In this document: piece after piece, positions 48,100 through 59,430 of the stretch
How positions within the stretch are numbered: position 1 is the stretch's first letter
Layout of the letters: every line of letters starts with the position of its first letter
Assembly (NCBI RefSeq): GCF_021018895.1
Contig: NC_079369.1
Span: 5,954,194-6,018,193 of the forward strand
Reading direction: 5' to 3'
DNA: 64,000 nucleotides
From: Seriola aureovittata
Lineage: Eukaryota; Chordata; Actinopteri; Carangiformes; Carangidae
Program-made: the position numbers and the translations under genes
The notes under the pieces: model-generated
Seen by the model: the letters and a program-made list of their open reading frames with translations, nothing else
What the model was told of the DNA's origin: nothing
Databases searched by the model: none

Positions 48100-48430
48100 A
48101 TCCAGCACCACTACCAGGTTGACATTTTTGGTTTTAAGTGAAATATTTCAACAACTGTTACATAACTTATCGGGAAATTTGAAAGACATTCATGTTTCAC
48201 ACAGGATATAATTGTAATAATGTTGGAGATGCCCTAAAGTCTCAACTAGCACTGTCATCTAGTCACTATTTCAGTTAGTCTAATACTATGACTAAATACC
48301 TGCAAAACTAATGACATTCTCATCAGCCTCGGCTGTAGCCTATTTCTCATGTGCATTTGCATGTTGACTTTTACCATTTAGCTCCCAACACTGCGAAGCT
48401 CAAGTACAGCGTCACTATGCCGCTGTACGC
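48100..48430 (+). repeat. Dispersed repeat, family III, copy 3
   Basis: Shares with 32,040-32,500 the order 'ttgacatttttggtt', 'caacaact/caacaatt' and 'gacattcatg', and extends into 'actaaatacctgcaaaacta' and 'atgacattctcatcagcctc', wording I recall as the next part of the same abundant percomorph repeat. An A run follows at 48,459-48,476. Confidence 0.65.
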
Positions 48431-48879
48431 TGTTGTTAAATCTGATGGCCGTCATAGACAAAAAAAAAAAAAAAAATCTATTGACCTCATTGGTATTGGT
48501 GTTCTGCAAAAGCCTCAGATATTGTAAATCCTGAACAAAGGTTAAATACCACTAAGGGTAAGTGAGAAAATATTTTTTTATGGTTTAGATAAACTGACAC
48601 TTTAATCTACTGATTGTCAATTTATTTATCAATCTGATATCCAATTTTATGATGATAACACCTAGTGTGCTGTCTGATTGTACTACGCCTCCTTGATTTG
48701 AGGTGATTCTTCATTAAAGATTTAATATTATGTAGAACTGGGAACAGATAAGCAGAGTTACCAATTTACTGTTAATTGTTTGTCTTAAATGCTCCAAGAC
48801 TGCAAGTTACAGGAAAACAATCCTATTAAGCCTGCGCCAAATGAAAAACAATTTGTTTGGATTTTCACCTTTAAAATGC

Positions 48880-49190
48880 TGATAATGACTCTGAAATGAT
48901 TAATGCTTGCAATTTAGCTGCTGTGCCGAACAGAACGGCTCGCTGCTCTACACAGAATGAGAACTGAGGGAGTGAAAGAAAAAAAATAAATAAATGAAAT
49001 GGCTCTAAATTGGAAATTTCCAATGAGAGGAGAGAACTGTGCGTCCAAGAGCTGAAAGCAATTAACGGAATCAGAAGACAGTCTCTGTGGCTTCTTGAAC
49101 TCTGATTAAATATTCTGATTGCCAGAGAAATCACTCTCTAAGAGGGAGATCCATAGCTGCCTGTACTGTAAAGTGGCCAATTGGTAAATC
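48880..49190. other. Candidate conserved non-coding element
   Basis: Repeat-free, with several TAAT/ATTA cores ('aaatgattaatgcttgcaat', 'gaaagcaattaacgg') and a near-palindrome 'ggaaatttcc' at about 49,013-49,022. It resembles vertebrate developmental enhancers in texture. Inference only. Confidence 0.25.
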
Positions 49191-51829
49191 CATTATCCTC
49201 GGAGACAGAGGTGTTTTTAGGCAAACGCTCTTATGGACATCTTTAAAGATCAAAGGGTAGTATTTCACAGACAGTACAAGCCAGGAAATGGCTACCAGGC
49301 TTTGCTCAGTGGATCTGTGGCCGCCCCAGGCTGATGTGTTGCAGACTTTTTTTTTTTTTTGCTTTTGCTGACAGTGTCCCTAGATAGGCGTGATGTAAAG
49401 TTTACACCTCCAAGAGAGCAATGCATCCATCCGTCCGATTGTCCGTCTGTATTTCAGGCAATCACAGCTCCAGTAGCTGGTCTCCCCCTGGGTCTTCCAC
49501 CTGAATGATTCCATGAGCTAACAATGGATACAGACCAATGAAATTTTCATGACTGAGCAAATGTAGGAAATGGACAGTGGTGTAGTGTGAGTGACCGGGG
49601 ATAGACCTGATGGATGGAGGGAGGGAGGGGAACTGGTAATACTTGCTCGAAGAAAAATACTCAAGCAGGAGGCAGAAAGGCCCAATTAAATATTATTTAT
49701 GTTCTTTCAGAAAGTGAGAAAACTTTGAACCTTCCCAAATGGTTTCATGGTATTTACTGTTTACTCTGCAGTCCAGTGTACTCACCACAAGGTTCTGATG
49801 CAACGCTTGCGTTCATCTGTCAAAAGAGCAACAGGAAAGTCCATTACAAGGTTTAAACCCATTTATCTAAATGCCCAGTTCATGCATTAGCTCCAATGAC
49901 TACAAAAAAATAAATTTCCAGTTTTCTTTTTGTCATTCATTGTCCTCACTGTTATCAGGAATGCTAGAGGTTAGCATGTATCCCAGGAGGCACTGGGCAT
50001 AAGGCAGGGAGACACGAAGTCTTCAACCCAAAGAAACAAACAGCACAATGTTATTTTAAAAGAAATCCAGGATATACAGTTTTGTATTCTTTCAACAAAA
50101 AAAAACTCCTTTAACTAGTCTTTCAGTAACAACAAAACAATTCAAGGATTCTACCATCTGAGGGATAAACTAGTTTCAAGTAAGTGCCAAAATGAAAAAG
50201 TGTTAATCAGCAGTGAAGAACCACTGAGAAGATGTAAGATTTTTTCTTTCTTTGTTTTTCCTCAAGTAGAAACAAGAGCTGAAGTTGTTTCAAACAATTC
50301 ATTCAGGCTCTGTGTAGGAAACACAAGAACAAAAGACAAAGAAAAATTCAATGAGTTATGATACATACATGGACACACTGGAAATTGGAAAACACAAACA
50401 GAAACACTGCATATTATACACAACAGTAGTTGTAGTAAAAACTGATGAACATGCTGACATGCACACGGCTACTGCTATAGATGTGAATATAATACAAGAC
50501 AATATGTTAACTTGTGATCCGTTTTGCAATTGCCGAGCAGAGCTTCTTTTCATTGGATGTATTCACATCCGTGTGGGGAAACAAGAATGTGTCGATATTC
50601 TCACACTGGAAGCCAGCCTTTCAAAGACCACAGTACAATTCAATGGTCTTCCTGTGACCTATGGCTTGTGTCCCCTCCAGCGGAATGCGTAGCAAGTTGA
50701 GTGGCATTTCCAATTCCTTTTCCTCTCCAAAGAAAAGGTTTGGGGCCATGGATTACCTATTGAGCCTTTTGTTTGTTGATTTGTGTGATTTCTTTTTTTT
50801 TTTTTTTTTTTTTACATATAATCAATCAAATAATTTGACTTCAGCTTAGTCCAGATGTAAAAAAAAAAAAATGCATTCACCACACCTCCAACGAACGTTC
50901 CTTCCTTCCTTCCCCCTCTCCAACATTTCCATTCGGTGGGCCGTGTGGACCGGAGGTTGACCTTTTTGGGCAGACTACCACTACTGATGGAATGGCTTTG
51001 ACTGTCTTGGCTCCCATTAACCTGTAGTTCCTGGTTTCACAGGGCCATGGTTCTGTTATGTCAAGATAAAGTAAAAGATCATTTAAAGCCTTGCACAGGC
51101 CCTGCTCTACTCTCTACTCTCTAATCAAACAAGCATGCGAGGTTCAAACAGTGAGCACAGACATGCATGCAGGAGATTAGAGAGGGGAGAAAGAAGAATG
51201 AAGAGAGGTTACTGTAGAAGACATGAATGAGGGCGGTTAGGGAGAAGAGTGAAAGCATCCTGGCCGCTATGTTAATATGCTCAGTGGAGCGTTTATGAAA
51301 CGAAGAGATGGAGGTATAAGTCAGTGACATTTTCATTAATTTGTTGTCAGGTAGATCCTCTCCCCACCGCTGAGCTTGACATATAAGGTTGTTTTCTCAC
51401 ACATTTCAGATGACTTGCTCAACATAGAACAGCAAGGCTTGACTAGATGAAGAAATAGACCTGGTGTGGACATAAAACTGGCAGAGAATGGATATGGATT
51501 TCTTGCTAACACTTGCTAAAACCTCACACTAGCATGTAATCTCATTATTGTAAAGCAACGGAAATTGCTGCTCACTTACAGTGTAATGTTGATGTGAACT
51601 AGAAATAATGAAAAGAAAATGGAGTGGGTATGATATTGAAAGCCACACTGTCTTTGACATAAAGTAAGGTTAAGTAAAGTAGGAATGGTGGGGCGTTGTG
51701 ATGAACTGATTTAAAAACTGCTTGTACGTACAGTTACTTTAATCTGCCACTATGCTGTCCATACCAGCCACTTTCCAGGAGGAGCACATTTAGCCAACAA
51801 CATTGTTAGACATTGATATTTGATTGAAT
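49191..51829. other. Non-coding stretch, no gene seen
   Basis: T runs at 49,347-49,360 and 50,791-50,812 and an A run at 50,859-50,870. A 113-codon frame at 50,351-50,692 has no recognisable domain and no splice context. Confidence 0.5.
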
Positions 51830-52165
51830 GGAGTTTGTGATGTCGGGTGACCGAAATCAGTGTCAGGACGTCAAATGCCAACGGCAATTAGATGTAGAAT
51901 ACTGACGACAGTTGACATTGATATTTTGTTAGTTTTACGCTGTGTTGTTAAGTAACCCAAATCCGACATCTTCCAGACGTCTCATGCCAACGTCATCTTG
52001 ACATAAAAAATACTGACATTCTAGTTGTGAGCAAAATCTCCTAAACTTCTCCTTAACCTCTGCTAAACTTTACAATGTCAGTTAGTCAATGTTTGGTTTT
52101 GACATCAGCCCATTTTCATTTTGAACCAAAAATTAACGTCTGTCTGATGTTAGAGTTGTTAGAGG
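51830..52165. repeat. Dispersed repeat with recurring 'acgtca'/'tgacat' motifs
   Basis: Phrases such as 'caggacgtcaaatgccaacg', 'acatcttccagacgtctc' and 'atgccaacgtcatcttgaca' repeat the ACGTC/GACAT theme. This matches, from memory, a degenerate family seen in many fish genomes. No frame or termini were identified. Confidence 0.5.
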
Positions 52166-55029
52166 GTTGCTGAACCTTTTTTTTTTTTTCCTTTTGCAAG
52201 GGGAAGTTAAGCCTAATCCTGTTTTGCTACACTGCCCTCACTGTATTTTTGGGAGCCAGGCCATTCCACATTAACGCAAGTGAGTAGGGAGGAAGGCATT
52301 GTATATATTATTGTAGTCATGTGAACTTTTCTGTTTACAAATTGCTCAGCTTATTGCACCCAAACCATTTTTCCATTTTTTTGATTACTCTAGTCCTAGG
52401 CAACTTCCACTGTAGGGAAGTACTGGCTGTTATACCTAAGAGCTACTTTTTCACATTGACCCCATCACTGACCATCAGGGGATTCTTGGCATGTCTAAGT
52501 TTTTGAGAGAGCCCAAAGAGGATGCATGCATGCATTGAAACACACTTTTCACAAACACAACTCCATTTCCAAGGATGAAACATTAATGCTGTAGCTGAAA
52601 TTATTATGTGCCCTATTTACAAATACTATGTTGTTTTTTCTCTTACATATTACAGCATGTCATGATTTGAATACTAGTGGAAAAGTACTTGAGAAGTTCC
52701 CAGCCCACAGTCAACCATTCGGTAGTATGGTACCCCACCAAGTCAGAAAGAAAAAAAAGAAAAATGAAAATAATAATAATAATACCAAGAAGAAGAAAAA
52801 GAAGATAGCTATATCACTTCCTTTAATTGCAAATGGTTTGAAGGCTTTTCAGTGCTTGTCTATTCCTTTGCTCTCTAACTGGCAAGATTTACCTCAGCTC
52901 ATTTGTGTGCATGTACACCTTTGAACAAAAATAATGAATGAATATTTTCTTTAATAATTAAATGAATATTTACTCCACAGGATTTTCAAATGGTTTAGTA
53001 ATATCAAATCAAGTAAGATCATTGTGATATAGGGCCATTGTAAATCCACATACATGGGGAACTAGCATAACCAAGTGCTAGCAGTGTTCTGCCTTATACA
53101 ATAATACTTGGTGATTAATCGGACAAATACAGTTCTTTTTTCTTGGTTTATATTTAAAGAACTTCGAACAGCAACATTGAAGATGTTTTTTATCTTCTTA
53201 TTTTTCTTATTCAACATTTCGTAACAAGAATCCAGCAATGGGAATAATATCTTTGCAGCCTTGTTTTTGTGTGTTGTGTATTGTTGTGTATCAAGAGGTA
53301 TTATGTGGATAAAATTGACCCTGAGCTGATACAGTTTACACTTAGTCATTAAAAGTAGAAGATATTAAATTTCTTTCCATTCTTTCTGTCTTTTGTGTGT
53401 TTTTTTTCCCCCAACTCTTATCTCGCTACACAATTATGGCTCATTATTTCACCAAGGCTTTAAATCAAAAGGGAGGATCGTGTTGAACACATTTCTCCTC
53501 CTTCCTCCCTCCCTTGTCACTCGCTTGTTCTTTTATAGCTGTATCCCTTCCTGTGCCTCACCAGCCCCCCCTCCTCCATACATCTCCCAGCAAACCATTA
53601 ATCTTTATCCTTCATCATTCCGTCTTCCACTCTTCTTCCTATCCCTTATCTCTGTCACTGCCATCAGCACCATTCTGTCTTCATTTGCCAACATCTCTCC
53701 TCCTGTTTGGTATGTGCACAAGTCAATTTTCACATGGGTGACTGTTCACCATGTGAACATTAAGATATTTCTTTGATGCTATGGCGACAGACTGTAGTGA
53801 ACCATTTCCTGTGCAAATGGTCCATTGCAACTTCTAAGCAATCATGTCCGCGATAAGAGCAGATTTGCACATTCAGTGAGTGAAATTACATTTTTATTTT
53901 GTTGTGTTGATGTCATGGTTCCTTACACTTAACCAGGTTTTGGGATGCTTTTTAGATGTTACAAAATAGCTTAGATGAAGATGTATCTATTTTTGAAAGT
54001 TGGTGGCAGAGGAGTGGAGTGTAATGCATCTGACTTTTTTTTTCTTTTTTGCAGGCGAGCAGACTTTTTGTCTTAGTCGGTCTCCAGTAACGTTTTTTAG
54101 TTGCACTACTTTAACTATACCCTCACCTTTACCATTTGCTTTTGTTTCCTCAACTTAACCCTACCTTAACTAAGACCGGACTGCGCCAGTAATTCAGGTC
54201 ATGAACCCCATTCACATTTAAATAGTTTTTTTATTTTTTTTATTTATAAAGTTTGAACTACTTTTAATAAGTAACTAGATTCCTCCCTAGCTTTGCTGTA
54301 GTTCAAATTCTTCCAGTGTGAATTAATTGGTTGCTTGCAAAGCTTTCAAAATGGCTTCCCCAACACTGTATAGACTGTATGTGGACCTCTAAATGTACTG
54401 AGTATTCTTAGCCATTAGGAATACTGGGTGTTGCGTACCTTTCAGACCAAAACAGTCCATGGCACACTAACATAATATATCTGTGTTTAGTGGAAGTAGA
54501 ACAATATGCTTCATTATCCTCCCAAAATATTAAGCTGTTGGCTGCGTATATACTGTATGTAACCACCTGTACATCATGAAGCTAAACTATGTTACACGAT
54601 GATTTTGCAACACTATTTAAGGTTGATGTCTGGTTTTTAAAACATATGAAGGTAGGTAGGTGAGGGAAGGTGAAAGCTTTTGTCGGCGTCAGACTAAAAT
54701 GCAAGCCTACAGCTATTTCCTGGAGGCAGTACGTACCAGTGTGAACTTGATTTGTATCGAATTCACAAAATTACCCGCAGAAAAGATTAGTTTGTCCATT
54801 TTTTTTTTTTTTTTTCCCAGCACTACTCCTCAATGCTTCACTATGTTTAAAACCCAACCACCCTGCCAAGGAAACTTCACTTCAGCAACGTGTAACTGTC
54901 ATCTCATTTGTTTACTACCCATGACCATAGATGAGGATTGGAATGCGGACTGACTGGCAAATCAAGGCTCGGCTCCTTCACCAGTCTGGTAATATGCCTG
55001 CATTACTGTTGACACTATAGTAATTTGCA
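52166..55029. other. Non-coding stretch with pyrimidine tracts
   Basis: Contains an A-rich stretch with short AAT units (52,748-52,805), a pyrimidine-rich tract (53,480-53,705) and T runs (54,799-54,816). Overlapping Ser/Pro/Leu-rich frames at 53,393-53,776 come from the pyrimidine tract. No gene was recognised. Confidence 0.5.
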
Positions 55030-55130
55030 TTTGTCGGTCTCCTGCTCCATCTTACCCCGACTCGTGTACGAGACCCCAAGGTACTTGAACTCCTTCACAT
55101 AGGGCAGCTACACACTCCAAACCTGACAGG
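55030..55130 (-). pseudogene. Small LINE reverse-transcriptase C-terminal fragment
   Basis: Minus-strand translation reads 'VKEFKYLGVSYTSRGKMEQE', the block after the RT palm in several LINE families (V..FKYLGV.F.S.G). It is about 30 residues, with no flanking similarity. It is a different part of RT from those preserved in the two larger LINEs, so whether it belongs to the same families cannot be said. Confidence 0.7.
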
Positions 55131-55239
55131 AGCAAACTACTGTTTTTCAGCAGCGTACCATGGTCAGAGATTTTACCCAATATTTTCTTTAATTTTCACA
55201 TGTGAATCAGTTCTATATTATTATTTATTTGACTCTTCT

Positions 55240-55600
55240 CTCACTCTCTTACTATATTGTTTCTTTCTTTATCATTATCCATTACCCCCATCTATAATCA
55301 CACCTTGTCAGCAGCCATCCTCCTCTCCACCTCCCTTTAGCTTGTTTCCTTCAATTCTCCACTGTCCATCCTTCATTGTTTTGATTCATTCTCTCTTGAC
55401 TCCCACGGCCCTCATATTCCATCTTACCCCCCCCCCCCCCCCCCCATCTTCCTCTGGCTCTTCCTCTCGTCAATCCTTCTCATCTCCCTCTGTCAGCAGT
55501 GTTGAATTCCCTCCTCCACTTCCCATCCCATTCTTCCTCCACCTTTACTTCCCATTCCCTTATCCCTCCCTCCTTCCCTCTTTTCTTCTGCCAGGGAAGT
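55240..55600. repeat. Pyrimidine-rich tract with C19 run
   Basis: Long plus-strand C/T-rich stretch with C19 at 55,427-55,445 (quadruplex-capable on the minus strand). The 86-codon Pro/Ser-rich frame at 55,342-55,602 is an artefact of this composition. Confidence 0.9.
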
Positions 55601-55674
55601 GAAGCGTTGTCCTGTGGCAGAGAGGATGATTCATGATTGACTGGCAAGGGAGAAGGAGACGTATTAATCAAGAG

Positions 55675-55800
55675 CCGGCAGTAGAGCTCTGCCATAATGC
55701 AAATGGAGTGTTAATTGAGTGCTGGATGGCTTTGAATAATGGCTCAGGCTTTTCACTTCAATCAATGCACATCATAACAATGGGCTGACAGCGTGCTTTC
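55675..55800. other. Candidate conserved non-coding element
   Basis: Contains 'ataatgcaaatggagtgtta', which holds an ATGCAAAT octamer (POU-factor type site), then 'attgagtgctgg' and further TAAT cores; repeat-free. Inference from motifs only. Confidence 0.3.
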
Positions 55801-58539
55801 ACAGTGTAGGATACATCCCATAATGCCATAATGCTTCTTCCAGTTCTTTGTTTTACAATAACAGGGAAGGTTGGCTGTCTATGCCCGCATATTATAAAGT
55901 AGATGTTAATTGAGAGAAATCACAGGTTATTGAATAGATTTTGGGTTATTCTCTGCATCTGTTTTGATATGCAAGTGTGAAATGAGATTTGAAGATGAAC
56001 GCAGTCAAATGGAATGGAATGATAATACTGTGTTTATTCAGCATGAGGCTAAATAAAGAGAAATGAGCTGCCACAAGTTTGGCATTATTTGCTGAAAAAA
56101 CACTGGCTGACTTCTTAATTTCATATGGTTTCTTTTGGTCACGAAACTGAGCTTTTTTTATGGTGTAGCTCAAATTTTAAAGCTCCACCAATAGAACTTT
56201 TATATTACAATGTGTAATGTAAAAGATGTGCATTGTGATGAACCTACATATAATTATCATCCAACTCTGCGGTTCTCCTCAGCCCAGCTATTTAGCCCCT
56301 ATACGCTTGTTGTTTTAGTTTTGCCCAGCATGGAAGACAAAGTTAGAGTCGCTGACGAACATAGAGAGAAGCAGCTGAAGGTATTTTTCTCATGAGTTGG
56401 CGGAGACCAAAACAGAATTAGGAGAGTGAAGATTGGACTTATATTTATCACACTGACAAACACTCAAAATTCAAATGAATTCTCATGTTGCTCTATGTCT
56501 ACTTGATGATTACATTGGCAACTGTTTGCCAACACGTTAGCCATAAAATCTTTATGAGGTAATAATTGACGTTTTCAGCCCGTTCCACTGCTCCCAAGTG
56601 GCCAGTGGAATCAGCTTCAACTGATATTCATTTACCATGATACACATCATATGTGAAGGAAGGGACACATCACAGAGAAGAAAAATCAGACAAAGAATCA
56701 GAACATTTCACGTGGAAGTCAAGTATCTATAGATGCTAGCTAAGTTCTTGTAGGGCACTGTGTTTCTTTCTATACCCTAGCACTGTCATTTAAATTAAAA
56801 CAGCTGATAAAATGAAGATGTACTTATGCATGTACTTATGCATCTGGTCAAACATACCCCCCACCCCCGCCCACCCTCAACAAAACAAAAAACAAAAACA
56901 AAACGCAGAGACACACCCAGATGCATACATGTAAACACTTACTTCAGTCCATGTCAACAAACATCTGGCATATTATTACTCCCCATCCCCACTCCCCACT
57001 CCACCCCACCCCTCACAGGAGACTAATAGACTCATTAGCAGTCTCTCCAATAGAAAACAGAATGCAGGAACTGACTGGGCACTGGTGATGCTATCCAGAG
57101 CTACTCTTAATTACAAAGCATCAGGCCGCTAAATGAGCTCTGCTGAGGTACCCTGTGGGGAAAACAGTTCAGCAAACATAGGATCTCACCCGCTGCAGAG
57201 AGGTGCTTCATTGCCATTATACCGAAATTCACAGGATTAAGTCAAGCTCAATGGTGAGAAGTGGCACAGCAAGCACTACTTCCAGCAAATGTGTTCGGAA
57301 AACCTTATTCTGTAACAGAGGAAGCGACGGCAATGTGGGGAAAGAGGATATTTTGGTATTGCTTATGAATAAGAGCACACATTTTAACTGTCTGCAGGGT
57401 TAGGGTTGACAGGACACCTCAAACGGCAAGCAATCCAATCTAACTCTTTATATTATGATTTTTTTAAAAGCAAGTGTACTGTATAAGCACTTTATTCTTT
57501 TGCTGAGTTATGGGAAAAACCAACATAAAGTGTTTTAGTAAGGTGTTGGGCCTCGACGAGCCAACCTTAATTTGAACCCTGCCCAGATGTGTTCCTGTGG
57601 TACTCCACTCATTTGTTTTAAATAATTTTTCCTTTAACCCATCCCATCCATCATACAAAAATGAGAATGATAGTCATCAGTAAATGGTCGATGTTTACCA
57701 GGTTTCTGTAAAGTGTCCTCCACCCGGCATCTCGAGCACAGACATGTTCACAATGAGCGAAAGAAAAACTAAAAAACAGATCAAACAAAGAAAACAGTGG
57801 CTTGGAATGCAGCAGGCAACAAAAGATGAATGCAGCGTGGTAGAATAATAAAATCGAGAGAGACATGTATACATTGTTGAAGTAGAGGATCCATTAATCT
57901 TGTCTACATTCTGTACAACCTTCTCTAATTACATTGAATCTGCTTTGAAAGATGTGAGCTTAAACCACCAATCATACTGACTGGACTATGGAAAGACATC
58001 AACCAAAACCACTCGTCTATCGCCCTGCTGATTTCTGCTGCATGTTTTTCTAAACCAATTTCACTTTATGGTTTTCAAATCAATAATCAAATCTGCCTTC
58101 CTCTGAACATGCTGTAAGATACTAATCAGACTAATGAAGAAAAAGGTCGTTGTGCTTAACAGTTGATCAGTGCTTGGATAAATTTAAGGGTAAATTTTCA
58201 TTATTTTCTCTCGATATGAATACATATCATATAAACTGAAACCACATTATAGCTGTCTGCATAGCACATGAGACTTGGATCTCTCTTGCAAATGAGGGTG
58301 CAGTGGAACGTCTCTGAGTGGAGATTGAAACAGGTGTCAAGCGCACGGCTGTTGACACATCTGACTGTATCATAATTAGTTTATTATCAAGCTATCTGTT
58401 TCAGAGGCAGGTCTTCGGTTCTACTGATTGAAACACTGCTGGGCTGCATTTTCCACTTCACTACCCCTCTCTCTCCTTCTCTCTCTCTCTCTTTTTGTCT
58501 GTCTTACTATGGCACTCAAAAGAAAAAGAAATCCTATGT
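55801..58539. other. Mostly unique non-coding stretch
   Basis: Short C/A-rich patches at 56,850-56,910. The part at about 57,030-57,160 reads as repeat-free and may be conserved. No coding exon was recognised. Confidence 0.45.
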
Positions 58540-58690
58540 AACTGACAGGATTAAATTAGCACATTAATAACCCGATGTTCCTTAAACGCTAATTCCATTA
58601 ATGAACCCAAAATAATATGTTTGATTTCCTCGTGCTATGACAATTGCAGTACCTTATATGCTAATGAGACAGAGGGTCAGGTTGGGGGGT
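58540..58690. other. Candidate conserved non-coding element
   Basis: Dense TAAT/ATTA content ('attaaattagcacattaata', 'attccattaatgaac') and no repeat signature, ending before a G-rich patch. Texture of a developmental enhancer; inference only. Confidence 0.3.
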
Positions 58691-59079
58691 AGAGATGAAC
58701 TGCAGTTAAATGGTAGCAAAGCTAAATATCTATGCTAATAGCAAAATATTCATAGAAATACTTTTTTACAAGTGGTTTGTTAAACAAGACACAGGGGTTT
58801 GACAATTAGTTTTATAGATTAGTTAAGCATATTCTTGAAGTAGTTACTTTGTGACATAGATTGTTCTCTTCAATAAGCAAGGATGAAAGTAAGGTGTCCA
58901 GTTTTTATCAAAGAATCTATCAGCTGAAAGGCCTCTCAGAAACCAAAACACTGCAAAGTTGTTTATAATGCTATGAGACACCATACCTGTGCATATTATA
59001 AATACATTTAGTAGTTGTGTATCCTTTCATGTATTTGCTTAGTCAGCACAGTTGCATTACAAAAAAAGTCATACCAAGT

Positions 59080-59430
59080 TTAACTTTTCTGCTCTACCTG
59101 GCTTGTTAGCTTAGCTCATTAACTAGCTTATTAGCCAGGAAGTGAATTAGCCTTGGGTTAGCCTTCGAACAAGATGCCTAGAGGCTCAGTTGTGCTAATG
59201 ATGCTAATGGGACCATATGTTTGCCAAAGTTATTAAATCAGCTTGCTCTTAAATCTCAGCTCCACACACGCCACACCTCGTTTACTATTTTTGGATTAGC
59301 CGAGAGTTAGGTGGAGTTAGGCAGTGCCAAGATGGGGTCAGTGAGGCAGCCTTATCTGAGTTGTTCTTCAGAAACCTATGGGTGATGTCGTGGAGGCTAC
59401 ATCCATCTTTATATACCGTCTAAGGTTTTT
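59080..59430 (+). repeat. Dispersed repeat, family II, copy 2
   Basis: Opposite in orientation to 16,205-16,600: both contain 'ggattagc/gtattagc', 'gagagtta/gggagttt' and 'gccaagatgg' in order. It continues 'aacctatgggtgatgtcgtg', 'gaggctacatccatctttat' and 'ataccgtcta', which matches, from memory, the end of a common percomorph repeat. No frame was seen. Confidence 0.65.

Noticed and set aside
50351..50692. 113-codon plus-strand frame
   Set aside because: No domain, no flanking splice signals consistent with an exon, and length within chance expectation for 64 kb.
53393..53776. Overlapping 127- and 75-codon Ser/Pro/Leu-rich frames
   Set aside because: Derived from a pyrimidine-rich tract, which is poor in stop codons; no domain.
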